From positions 3,844,001 through 3,908,000 of the forward strand of contig NC_008541.1 in the NCBI RefSeq assembly GCF_000196235.1: a stretch of 64,000 nt of DNA, written 5' to 3'. The position numbers and the translations under genes were made by a program. Origin of the DNA: Arthrobacter sp. FB24. Its GTDB lineage: Bacteria; Actinomycetota; Actinomycetes; Actinomycetales; Micrococcaceae. Position 1 is the stretch's first letter. Every line of letters starts with the position of its first letter. Of the stretch, positions 42,069-50,039 are shown in pieces. The notes under the pieces were generated by a model. It had not been told where the DNA came from. It saw only the letters and a program-made list of their open reading frames with translations, and searched no databases.

Positions 42069-43100
42069 CTACCGGCCGCCCTCAATCTTCCGGTTGCGTT
42101 GCTCCTGGGCCATGGGACCGTACGGGTACACGCCCACCCGTGGCTGGCTGGCCTCGGTCAGCCGCCGGGTCTCCTCCTCCGTCAGCTCCAGGTCCGCGGC
42201 TGCGAGGTTGTCCGCCAGCTGCTCCGTGGTGCGGGCGCCGAGGATCACGGACGTAACCGCCGGCCGGTCCGCCAGCCAGGCCAGTGCCACCTGGGATGCG
42301 CTCACTCCGTGGTCCGCCGCGATCTTCTCGACCGTTCCGATGACCTCCCAGGTGCGGGGATCGTCGTTGCGGGCCTGCCAGGCTTCCATGCCGCGCTTGG
42401 GGTTCTCGCCCAGCCGGGTCGCGCCGGCCGGAGCCTCATCGCGCTTGTATTTGCCGGAGAGCCAGCCTCCGCCAAGGGGGGACCACGGCAGCAGCCCGAT
42501 CCCCGCGTCCAGTGACGCAGGAACAATCTCTGATTCGATCTCCCGGACCAGCAGGCTGTACTGCGGCTGCAGTGTTACCGGCGCGCTCCAGCCATGGGCC
42601 TTGGCCAGGTGCACCGCCTTGGTCAGCTGCCAGCCCAGGAAGTTGGAGAACCCGTAGTAGGCGATCTTGCCGCTGCTGACGGAGTCATGCAGGAAGCGCA
42701 GCGTCTCCTCCAGGGGCGTAATGGGGTCCCACGCGTGCATCTGGTACAGGTCGATCTGTTCGACGCCGAGACGGCGCAGCGAGTCGTCCAGCGCCCGGGT
42801 GAGGTGGCGGCGGGAGGTTCCGAGGTCGTTCGGGGCCTGCCCCATGGGGAAGCGTCCCTTGGTGGCCAGAACGGCGCGGTCCTTGACGTCGGGACGGGCG
42901 GCCAGCCAGCGGCCGATGATCTCTTCCGAGACGCCCTGGCTGTAGACGTCCGCAGTATCGATGAAGTTGCCACCTGCTGCAAAGTAGTCGTCAAGAATGG
43001 CGAAGGATGTTTCCTCGGTGGCCTCTGCGCCAAAGGTCATGGTGCCCAGCGCGTAATTGGAAACGACGGCGCCGCTGTTGCCTAGTGTGCGGTATTGCAT
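42069..43100 (-). CDS. Aldo/keto reductase
   Basis: A 343-residue oxidoreductase beginning MQYRTLGNSGAVVSNYALGT, with GAGGAG four bases before the ATG; the frame remains open to 43403 but that part overlaps the epimerase gene. Catalytic tetrad residues lie in FIDTADVYSQGVSEE, VLATKGRFPMG and DLYQMHAWDP. Immediately downstream (8 bases) of the epimerase gene, so the two are probably co-transcribed and act on related carbonyl or sugar substrates. Confidence 0.85.
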   Translation of the reverse strand: MQYRTLGNSGAVVSNYALGTMTFGAEATEETSFAILDDYFAAGGNFIDTADVYSQGVSEEIIGRWLAARPDVKDRAVLATKGRFPMGQAPNDLGTSRRHLTRALDDSLRRLGVEQIDLYQMHAWDPITPLEETLRFLHDSVSSGKIAYYGFSNFLGWQLTKAVHLAKAHGWSAPVTLQPQYSLLVREIESEIVPASLDAGIGLLPWSPLGGGWLSGKYKRDEAPAGATRLGENPKRGMEAWQARNDDPRTWEVIGTVEKIAADHGVSASQVALAWLADRPAVTSVILGARTTEQLADNLAAADLELTEEETRRLTEASQPRVGVYPYGPMAQEQRNRKIEGGR

Positions 43101-43108
43101 GGTTCTCC

Positions 43109-43981
43109 TCAGTCCTCGGTGGGCGTGGTGCGGTTCGAGTGGTACGTCCGCCATGTGTGCTCCGGGGCAAACCCCAGGAGGCGCTTGGCCTTGTCGATGG
43201 AAAGCATGGTCTCGTGTTCGCCGAGCTCCTTGACCACCTTGACGTCCGGAAAGACTTCCGCTGCGAGGCTGGCGCTGGACCGGCTCATGACGGTGTCTTC
43301 GTTGGCAATGATGAACGCCTCGAATCCGGGCTTGCCGTTCTCCAACGCGCGGGCCACGGCCTGCGCGCCGTCGCGCCCGTCGATGTACCCCCAGAGGTTC
43401 CACTTCCGCAGGGAGGCGTCGGAGTCGAAGGAGGGAAAAGCCTCATAGTCCTCAGGGTCCATCACGTTGGAGAACCGCAGGCCGGTGATGCTCAGTTCCG
43501 GGTCCCAGCGGGTCAGCTGGATGGCCATCTGCTCCTCCAGGTGCTTCACCAGCGAGTAAGTGCTTTCAGGCCTGGCCGGGTATTCCTCATCCACCGGGAT
43601 GTAGGGAGGATCGACGTCGAACGGCAGCCCCAGCACCGTCTCGCTGGAGGCGTACACCACCTTCTTGATTCCGGCCCGGCGTGCGGCCTGGAAGACGTTG
43701 TAGGTGGCGAGAATGTTGTTCTCGAACGTGGCCGCATCCGGCGCGAGGCCCGGAGCCGGGATGGCCCCCAGGTGCACGATCGCGTCGAAGCCCTCGTGGC
43801 GGTCATCGAGGCCCAGGATGACGTCCAGGACCTGCCCGTAATTGCGCAGGTCAACCTCGGTGAAACCGCGGTCCCGGGTGCCCGTGCGGTCCAGGTTCAG
43901 GACGTCATGGCCGTCCTCGGTGAGCCTGCGGACCACGCTCCTGCCCAGTTTTCCGCTTCCTCCGGTTACAGCAACTCTCAT
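43109..43981 (-). CDS. NAD-dependent epimerase/dehydratase (extended SDR)
   Basis: A 290-residue protein. TGGSGKLGRSVVRRL is the Rossmann TGxxGxxG motif, IVHLGAIPAPG follows strand 4, and YSLVKHLEE supplies the Tyr-x-x-x-Lys pair. Family members epimerise nucleotide sugars or oxidise uronic acids to lactones; the short length fits the uronate-dehydrogenase-like branch. AGGAGTTCCTG lies upstream of the ATG. Confidence 0.8.
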   Translation of the reverse strand: MRVAVTGGSGKLGRSVVRRLTEDGHDVLNLDRTGTRDRGFTEVDLRNYGQVLDVILGLDDRHEGFDAIVHLGAIPAPGLAPDAATFENNILATYNVFQAARRAGIKKVVYASSETVLGLPFDVDPPYIPVDEEYPARPESTYSLVKHLEEQMAIQLTRWDPELSITGLRFSNVMDPEDYEAFPSFDSDASLRKWNLWGYIDGRDGAQAVARALENGKPGFEAFIIANEDTVMSRSSASLAAEVFPDVKVVKELGEHETMLSIDKAKRLLGFAPEHTWRTYHSNRTTPTED

Positions 43982-44136
43982 CAGGAACTCCTCTGGGTAG
44001 TTGGCGGCCGGCGGTCATCCGCGACCGTGCGCCGCCGCCGTCGTCATTCCACCCTAGAGGCGCAGCGGTACGGATGCAGCCTTTCAGCATGGCCCTCTGA
44101 GTCCTAGGAAGGAACGCCCCTGCCTGCCGGCGGCCT

Positions 44137-44511
44137 TCAGCCAAGCCGGAACAGCAGCGGGAGGGTGTTCGTGATGATGCTGAAGGCGGCGGCCACGATG
44201 CCGATGACTGCCGGTATGAGGCCCCGCGCCTCGCCGCGGCCCCGGGCCCTGAATCCGAGCACCGCCGCGGCCAGCTCGGGCGCCAGGATCAGCAGCAGGG
44301 CCGGCCCTGCTGCGAGCGCAACCACTCCCGGAGGCACTGAGTCCTCACCGGTGTATCCCTGCAGGGTCAACAGGCCCTCCCCGATGAGCATTCCGGCCAC
44401 GAACGCCACGGGAATGGCGGCAACGGCGATCCATGCCCAGCGAAGGGGCCGGAGGCCGGGGCGGGAGCTTGCGGAACCCGGGGCGGCGGGCACCTCGCCG
44501 GGTGAAGTCAT
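44137..44511 (-). CDS. Hypothetical membrane protein (124 aa)
   Basis: After a 22-residue Pro/Ser/Arg start there are three hydrophobic segments: AWIAVAAIPVAFVAGMLIGE, VVALAAGPALLLILAPELAA and AVIGIVAAAFSIITNTLPLL. No family recognised. It follows the DUF3040 gene by 12 bases on the same strand and is probably its operon partner. Confidence 0.65.
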   Translation of the reverse strand: MTSPGEVPAAPGSASSRPGLRPLRWAWIAVAAIPVAFVAGMLIGEGLLTLQGYTGEDSVPPGVVALAAGPALLLILAPELAAAVLGFRARGRGEARGLIPAVIGIVAAAFSIITNTLPLLFRLG

Positions 44512-44523
44512 CCGGGATGGCTG

Positions 44524-44841
44524 TCAGATGTGCTGCGACTGGCCCGGCAAACCAAGGCTCGGCCGGCCGAAAGGAAGCCTGCTCGGGCTGATGCCCAGGG
44601 ATGCGTAATAGCCGCCGGCCACCATCGCGGCGAACCCGGCGACGCCCAGGTAGACAATCTGCAAGGCGGCGCCGGCGATCACTGCAAGGAATCCGCAGAC
44701 CACGCACAGGGCACCAAGGACGATCCGCCGCATCAGCGACCAGGACTGGCCCTCCATGCGCGCGGCGAATTGCGGATCGTCCTCGTGAAGCGACTGCTCC
44801 ATCTGCCTGAGGATGTCCTTTTCATGTTCAGAAAGCGGCAT
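44524..44841 (-). CDS. DUF3040 membrane protein
   Basis: A 105-residue protein: MPLSEHEKDILRQMEQSLHEDDPQFA is the DUF3040 N-terminal signature, followed by two membrane segments (IVLGALCVVCGFLAVIAGAA and VYLGVAGFAAMVAGGYYASL). GGAGG lies six bases before ATG 44841. DUF3040 proteins are small actinobacterial membrane proteins of unknown role. Divergent from the universal stress protein with DosR-box-like sequences between. Confidence 0.8.
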   Translation of the reverse strand: MPLSEHEKDILRQMEQSLHEDDPQFAARMEGQSWSLMRRIVLGALCVVCGFLAVIAGAALQIVYLGVAGFAAMVAGGYYASLGISPSRLPFGRPSLGLPGQSQHI

Positions 44842-44898
44842 CATTGACCTCCGAACCGGATTGATATTAAGGATCGTCCCTCGGACGGTTAAGTCAAT

Positions 44899-44939
44899 AG
44901 AGCCGAAAGTCATGGCGGAACCCCGGTGACTTTGGACCC
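44899..44939. promoter_or_regulatory. Two DosR-box-like sequences between DUF3040 and universal stress protein
   Basis: On the + strand GTGACTTTGGACCC (44926-44939) matches 11 of 14 positions of the mycobacterial DosR core GGGACTWWAGTCCC. On the - strand, ATGACTTTCGGCTC (within 44899-44913) matches 9 of 14. One lies toward each divergent gene. Confidence 0.45.
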
Positions 44940-44975
44940 TAGGCAAGGGGTGCCGGGCGGCGCACGCTGGAACCC

Positions 44976-45455
44976 ATGAACACTGAAGAACGCATTGTGG
45001 TGGGAGTGGACGGTTCCGAATTCTCCACGGCTGCCTTGCAGCTCGCCGGACGAATGGCCCGAAGCCTCAACGCCCCGCTGGAGATCATCACATGCCTGGG
45101 CACCTCTGATTTCTACCTCGCTTCGCACATGCCTGCCGGGCGGGTCCCCAGCATGGAGGAACTCGAAGAGACAGCCAAGCGCCTGGTGGACCAGGCCGTG
45201 GAAAGGGCCTTTGGGGCAGAACCTCCGGCGCGGCTGTCCCGCACCGTGAAGTTCGGTCCGCCGGCAAAGACCCTGGTCGATGAAAGCCGCGATGCGCAGC
45301 TGCTGGTGGTGGGCCGGCGAGGGGAAGGCGGGTTCCTCACCCAGGTCATGGGATCCGTCAGCGGAGCCTGCGCCGCGCACGCACACTGCCCGGTCCTCGT
45401 GGTGGGCCAGGACTCGAAGGTTGCCGAACCGGAACCGGGTCCCACGTCCGGGTGA
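44976..45455 (+). CDS. Universal stress protein
   Basis: A 159-residue single-domain UspA protein. RIVVGVDGSEFSTAALQLAG starts strand 1, and VVGRRGEGGFLTQVMGSVS is the ATP-binding G-x2-G-x9-G-S motif, so it is of the nucleotide-binding type. Such proteins are prominent members of DosR regulons. A DosR-box-like sequence lies 36 bases upstream of the ATG. Confidence 0.9.
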   Translation: MNTEERIVVGVDGSEFSTAALQLAGRMARSLNAPLEIITCLGTSDFYLASHMPAGRVPSMEELEETAKRLVDQAVERAFGAEPPARLSRTVKFGPPAKTLVDESRDAQLLVVGRRGEGGFLTQVMGSVSGACAAHAHCPVLVVGQDSKVAEPEPGPTSG

Positions 45456-45491
45456 AGCCGGGCATCCCCGTGGCAGGCCCCTGGGCGTTCA

Positions 45492-45505
45492 GTGACTTTG
45501 TGCCC
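45492..45505 (+). promoter_or_regulatory. DosR-box-like sequence before membrane protein/response regulator
   Basis: GTGACTTTGTGCCC matches 10 of 14 positions of GGGACTWWAGTCCC and closely resembles the site before the universal stress protein. It lies 80 bases before the ATG at 45586. Confidence 0.4.
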
Positions 45506-45585
45506 TGATCACGGTTCGTACCCAAGCCATAACCTGAATGCATCAGCGCGGCACGCCCCGCGCGCCAAGTCCCGGGAGCATCGTC

Positions 45586-46299
45586 ATGAAAGCAACAACG
45601 GCGAGCATCATCGCAGGCGTGGTCCTCCTGCTGGCCGGAATCCTCTTATTGTTGGACGCCCTGCGCATCCTCGACACCGCACTGCTGGTGTGGCCCTTCA
45701 TCTTTGGCGCCTCCGGCGCCGCCTTCCTGGCAGTGTTTTCCAGAAGCCGCGCCAATTGGTGGGCAGCCATCCCGGGCTTTGTCCTCCTTGGGCTTGCCGC
45801 GGTGGTCGCCACCACACAGCTGTGGCCCGGGGTGGCGGGCGATTGGCCAGGTTCGCTGTTCTTCCTCTTCATCTCCGCCGGCTTCGCTGCCGTGTACCTC
45901 CGGGAGCGGGCCAACTGGTGGGCGCTGATTCCTTGCGGCGTCCTGCTCACCCTTGCACTGGTGGTGGCATTGCCGCCGGGCCTGGACGGCACACCGGTGG
46001 CCGCGGTGCTGTTCCTGGGGTTCGCCGCGACCTTTGCAGCGCTGACCCTCACGCCGGAGAGGATGAAGTGGCCATTAATCCCGGCGGCTGTGCTGGCCGT
46101 TCTTGGGCTGTCCTTCGCCATCCAGTCGGCCGTGAATTTCCGCACCATGGAGTACCTCACCGCCGTGGTGCCGCTGATAGTCGGCGTGTGCCTGCTGTAC
46201 TACGCATTCCATAACCGCCGGAGCGGCAGCCGGCACACGGGCCGTGCCGTGCCGGATCAGATGAAGCCGGGACTGGGTGATGCTCACGGTGGCCACTGA
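45586..46299 (+). CDS. Multi-spanning membrane protein (237 aa)
   Basis: MKATTASIIAGVVLLLAGILLL begins the first of about seven hydrophobic segments, spaced by short loops with repeated RANWWAAIPG / RANWWALIPC motifs, which suggests an internal duplication. No family assigned. GGGAG lies seven bases before ATG 45586. The gene overlaps the response regulator start by about 20 bases, so the two are translationally linked. Confidence 0.7.
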   Translation: MKATTASIIAGVVLLLAGILLLLDALRILDTALLVWPFIFGASGAAFLAVFSRSRANWWAAIPGFVLLGLAAVVATTQLWPGVAGDWPGSLFFLFISAGFAAVYLRERANWWALIPCGVLLTLALVVALPPGLDGTPVAAVLFLGFAATFAALTLTPERMKWPLIPAAVLAVLGLSFAIQSAVNFRTMEYLTAVVPLIVGVCLLYYAFHNRRSGSRHTGRAVPDQMKPGLGDAHGGH

Positions 46300-46918
46300 C
46301 CCAGCAATCGACAACACCGTTGTTGGGGGAACGCGCGTATACATCCTGGACAGCCATGCGCTGGTCCGGACAGGACTCCGCGAGCTGCTGGAAGAAGCTC
46401 ACTTCACGGTGGTTGGCGAGAGCGGATCCGCCTCCGAAGCAAGCCGCCGGATCCCGGAACTGTGTCCCGACCTCGTGGTGATCGGAGCCCATCTGCCGGA
46501 TGGCACCGGCATCGAAGTGTGCCGGGAAATTCTCGCGGACAATCCCGGCGTCCGGTGCCTGCTCCTGAGCAGTTACGACGACGACCATGCACTCAGCAGC
46601 GCCGTGCTGGCGGGAGCAGCCGGCTACGTGCTCCGGCAGTTACCCGGAACCGCGCTGGTTGAGGGAATCCGCCGGGTGGCCACCGGCGAGTCATTGCTGG
46701 AGCCCGGCACCGAGCGCAAGGTAATGGAGAGCCTGTACAAGGCGCAGGCGAACCGCGGGCTCAGCGGCCTCAGCTCACAGGAACTGAGGGTTTTGGCCCT
46801 CATGGCGGAGGGCCTGACCAACAGCCAGATCAGCGAGGAGACGCGCTTCGCGCGGACTGCGGTGACGATACAGGTTGCCGGCATCCTGGCCAAGCTGGGC
46901 TTCGAACTGCGCGGCTAG
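46280..46918 (+). CDS. NarL-type response regulator with degenerate receiver domain
   Basis: A 212-residue protein (ATG 46280; GTG 46277 is an alternative). The receiver fold is recognisable (RVYILDSHALVRTGLRELLE), but the phosphoacceptor Asp is replaced by Gly69 (VVIGAHLPDGTG), only one of the two N-terminal acidic residues remains (D24-S25), and the conserved Lys is Arg119. It cannot be phosphorylated in the normal way. The LuxR-type helix-turn-helix is intact (LSSQELRVLALMAEGLTNSQIS) but the recognition helix reads ARTAVTIQVAGILAKL, without the Lys-Asn residues DosR uses. The last helix is short. Confidence 0.85.
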   Translation: MLTVATDPAIDNTVVGGTRVYILDSHALVRTGLRELLEEAHFTVVGESGSASEASRRIPELCPDLVVIGAHLPDGTGIEVCREILADNPGVRCLLLSSYDDDHALSSAVLAGAAGYVLRQLPGTALVEGIRRVATGESLLEPGTERKVMESLYKAQANRGLSGLSSQELRVLALMAEGLTNSQISEETRFARTAVTIQVAGILAKLGFELRG

Positions 46919-46951
46919 TGGCCGGTGGACTAGGGCGCTGACGCAGCCAGT

Positions 46952-48622
46952 TCATCTCGACGGTGCGGTCCATGTCAGTCGGGTGCCGTGCCCGGGGCTG
47001 CTCGTGATGGAGCACTCGCCGCCCAGTGCCCTGGCCCGGTGCTTCATGTTTGCGATGCCGCTGATGCGGTCGGGATTTTCGAACCCGCAGCCGTTGTCCG
47101 CAATCCGAAGTTCCACGCCGTCGGGCCGGGCGGTCAGCGAAATCTCGATTTCGTCCGCCCCGGAGTGCCGGACGGCGTTGCTCAGTCCCTCGGACAGCAC
47201 CGGCAGCAACTGCTCGACGACGGCATCGGGCACCGCTTCGTCCACCGGTCCCGTCAGCTGGACCTTGGGGGAAAAGTCGGAGTTCCGGATCCCCTCGTGA
47301 ATGGTCCGCATGATGAGGCCGGTGAGCGGCTCCTTCAGGCCGTGGCCGGTCCGCATTGAGTAAATGGTGTCCCTGAGCTCATGGATGGTGCTGTCCAATT
47401 CGGCTGTCACCGCAGAGATACGTTCCTGGGCCACAGGGTCCGGGACATAGCGACGCAGGCTCTGCATGCTCAGCCCGGCACCGAAGAGCCGCTGGATCAC
47501 CAGATCGTGCAGGTCCCGCGCAATCCTGTCGCGGTCCATTGACAGCAACTGCTCTTCCCGCCGCCGCCGCGCCCTGGCCAGCCCGAGCGCCAGGCCAACC
47601 CGGGAGGCGAAAACGGCGCAGGACTGGATGTCCGATTGGAGGTACAACGGACCTCCCGGGGGACGCGCCAGGATCAGCAGGCCGCGTTCACCGCTCTTCC
47701 GTCCCAGGGCAGCCACCAGCAGGGGGCCGAGTTTCTCGTCCGTTCCCGGCCCAAAGACCTCGTACGGGTCCCTGACGAGGGCGGAAAGCCCGGTTTCCAG
47801 GACGTCGGCGATGGCCTTGGACGCAGGCAGCTCCTGGCCGGCAGGAAGGGACTGGGCCCCCACCATGGTGCGGCACCGTTGCATGCCGTCGGCGTCAGGG
47901 TAGGCAATCACGGCGAGGATCGAATCCGAGACAGTCAGTGCCCGCTCGGCCACGAGGTCCAGGTTGTCGGTTTCGCCGGGGAACATCGCCGAACTCAGCT
48001 GGTCACTGACTTCCAGCCCGGCCTCCAGCCAACGTTGCCGGCGTCGGGTGTCCTCGTACAGGCGGGCATTTTCGATTGCGACGCCGGCAGCCGCCGCCAA
48101 GGCGGAAGCGAGCTCCTGGTCCTCTGCGGTGAAGGGGCCGCCGTCGAGCTTGTCCGTCAGGTAGAGGTTTCCGAAGACGGAACCGCGGACCCTGACCGGC
48201 ACCCCAAGGAATGTCTTCATGTCCGGGTGGTTGGGCGGGAACCCGCTGGCCATTTCGTGCGCGGTCAGATCCTCCAGCCTCAGTGCCTCTGGTTGGCGGA
48301 TCAGATGCCCCAGTACCCCGCGTCCCGTAGGGAGGTCGCCGATCAGGCGGACGCCGTCGTCGTCGATTCCCACCGTGATGAAGTGCCCCAGCTCATGATC
48401 GCCGTCGATCACGCCCAGCGCGCCGTAGCGCGCGCCCACCAGCTCGCAGGCTGACTGCACCACACGGTCCAGGACGGCTTCGAGGCTGAGGTCTTCGGTG
48501 AGCGAAACCACGGCACCCAGCAGGCCCTGCATCTGGTCCTGGGCGCGCACCAATTCATCTGCCCGGGCCACGAAGTCGCGCAGCAGGTCCTCGGTGCGCC
48601 GGCGGATCGGTTCACGCCACAT
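46952..48622 (-). CDS. DevS/DosT-like GAF-domain histidine kinase
   Basis: A 556-residue cytosolic sensor kinase: two GAF domains (about residues 50-200, including FLGVPVRVRGSVFGNLYLTD, and 210-355), a HisKA_3 dimerisation helix with the phosphoacceptor His in RIARDLHDLVIQRLFGAGLS, and an HATPase domain (LSEGLSNAVRHSG, ELRIADNGCGF, GGECSITSSPGHGTRL). This is the order of mycobacterial DevS/DosT, which sense redox, oxygen, NO or CO through haem in the first GAF. Haem ligation is not provable here. It converges on a response regulator that lacks the phosphoacceptor. Confidence 0.85.
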   Translation of the reverse strand: MWREPIRRRTEDLLRDFVARADELVRAQDQMQGLLGAVVSLTEDLSLEAVLDRVVQSACELVGARYGALGVIDGDHELGHFITVGIDDDGVRLIGDLPTGRGVLGHLIRQPEALRLEDLTAHEMASGFPPNHPDMKTFLGVPVRVRGSVFGNLYLTDKLDGGPFTAEDQELASALAAAAGVAIENARLYEDTRRRQRWLEAGLEVSDQLSSAMFPGETDNLDLVAERALTVSDSILAVIAYPDADGMQRCRTMVGAQSLPAGQELPASKAIADVLETGLSALVRDPYEVFGPGTDEKLGPLLVAALGRKSGERGLLILARPPGGPLYLQSDIQSCAVFASRVGLALGLARARRRREEQLLSMDRDRIARDLHDLVIQRLFGAGLSMQSLRRYVPDPVAQERISAVTAELDSTIHELRDTIYSMRTGHGLKEPLTGLIMRTIHEGIRNSDFSPKVQLTGPVDEAVPDAVVEQLLPVLSEGLSNAVRHSGADEIEISLTARPDGVELRIADNGCGFENPDRISGIANMKHRARALGGECSITSSPGHGTRLTWTAPSR

Positions 48623-48977
48623 GGCGTCCCCGAAGGCAAGGACCGCGGAAGAGGCCGTCGGCCAGTCCAGCGGCAGGCGCAGTAAAAGGTGCGCCGCTCG
48701 GGCGACTAAGAAGAATTTTGTTTGACCGATACATGGTGACTACCGGAAGGTCCGGGCTCATGCGACTCCCCACAGCAGTGAGACACACACACGGCGGACT
48801 GCTTCACCGAGTTCTATTGCATCAACCCCAGACTGATACCAACACAGTACCAAGACCGACACAGGGGCTCAATAGACAGCGTAACGGGACTAAAGGCACT
48901 GGGCATCCACCTGCACGGCTGGGAATCTGATCGAGCGGCAAACTGCGGCGTCCCCGGGTCCGAGGAGATGATCCAAC
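48623..48977. other. Divergent gap, histidine kinase / glycosyltransferase
   Basis: A 355-base gap without a convincing gene; base composition is less GC-rich than the flanks. It contains a strong DosR-box-like sequence at 48886-48899. A 70-codon frame at 48718 is not protein-like. Confidence 0.5.
48886..48899 (+). promoter_or_regulatory. DosR-box-like sequence before the glycosyltransferase
   Basis: GGGACTAAAGGCAC matches 12 of 14 positions of GGGACTWWAGTCCC, with a perfect left half-site, about 80 bases before the GTG start. Confidence 0.5.
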
Positions 48978-50039
48978 GTGCGTATCGGACTGATCGCTCC
49001 CCCTTGGCTGCAGGTCCCGCCGCCCCGTTATGGCGGCACCGAAGTGGTGGTTGACGGGCTGGCCCGCGGACTCGTAGCCGCCGGTCATGACGTGCTGCTG
49101 GCCGCCCCGGCGGGAAGCACCTGCCCGGTTCCCCTTGTTCCGGACATGCCGGAGCCCAGCTTCGGTTCGTCGGCCACCTGGTCCGCTGGTGCCGAGCTTT
49201 ACCATGTGGCCTTGGCCTATGCCGCCCTGACGGACGTGGACCTCGTCCACGACCACACGGTGGCCGGTCCCTTTTTCCGCTACCGCCCGGCCTCGCTTCC
49301 CGTGGTCACCACCAACCACGGGCCGTTCAGCTCGCGCCTTGGCGACCTCTACCGGCTGATGGGGCCGGATGTGGCCATGGTGGCCATTTCGCACCGGCAG
49401 GCGGCGGATGCCGGGGGTGTGCGGATCGCCCGGGTGATCCATCACGGAATCGACGTTGATGCCGTGCCGGTGGGAGACGGCACCGGCGGCTACGCGGCGT
49501 TCCTCGGGCGGATGAGCCCGGACAAAGGGCCGCGGGAGGCCATCCTCATCGCGCGGCAGGCCGGGTTCAGGCTTCTGCTGTCCGCCCGGATCCAAGGCCG
49601 GGAGGAACAGGAATACTTCGACAGCCAGGTTGCCCCGCTCCTTGGGCCGGAGGTGGAGTTCCTCGGAGAACTCAATGTCGCGGAAAAATATCAGCTCATG
49701 GGCGGTGCAGCGGCATTCCTCAACCCGATCCAGTGGCCCGAACCGTTCGGCCTGGTGATGATCGAAGCACTGGCAACGGGCACCCCGGTGGTGGGCACCG
49801 GTTCCGGTGCGGCCCCTGAAATAGTGGACGACGGCGTCACCGGTTATCTCCGGACCGGCATAGACGACCTCGCCGAGGCCCTGACCTTGGCCCCTGGCCT
49901 GGACCGGGCTGCCTGCCGCCGGGCCGCCGAGCTGCGCTTCAGCGTGGGCCGGATGGTGGCCGATCACATCTCATTGTATGAGGAGATATTGCGGGACAAG
50001 CGGTTGGATCAGTCGCCGGCCCCGTCCCCGCCCGGCTGA
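48978..50039 (+). CDS. Family 4 glycosyltransferase
   Basis: A 353-residue GT-B enzyme starting at GTG 48978, with GAGGAG about ten bases upstream. PPRYGGTEVVVDGLARGLVAAGHDV is the N-terminal acceptor domain; PEPFGLVMIEALATGTPVVGT contains the EX7E motif that binds the nucleotide sugar, then GAAPEIVDDGVTGYL. It moves a sugar from a nucleotide donor to an unknown acceptor. It overlaps the convergent gene by 31 bases. Confidence 0.85.
   Translation: MRIGLIAPPWLQVPPPRYGGTEVVVDGLARGLVAAGHDVLLAAPAGSTCPVPLVPDMPEPSFGSSATWSAGAELYHVALAYAALTDVDLVHDHTVAGPFFRYRPASLPVVTTNHGPFSSRLGDLYRLMGPDVAMVAISHRQAADAGGVRIARVIHHGIDVDAVPVGDGTGGYAAFLGRMSPDKGPREAILIARQAGFRLLLSARIQGREEQEYFDSQVAPLLGPEVEFLGELNVAEKYQLMGGAAAFLNPIQWPEPFGLVMIEALATGTPVVGTGSGAAPEIVDDGVTGYLRTGIDDLAEALTLAPGLDRAACRRAAELRFSVGRMVADHISLYEEILRDKRLDQSPAPSPPG

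Noticed and set aside
44090..44112. AGGACTCAGAGGGCC before the epimerase gene as a DosR box
   Set aside because: The half-sites are wrongly spaced and only about half the positions match.
48718..48930. A 70-codon frame in the kinase/glycosyltransferase gap
   Set aside because: No ribosome-binding site, His/Thr/Arg-rich low-information translation, and it spans the DosR-like box.
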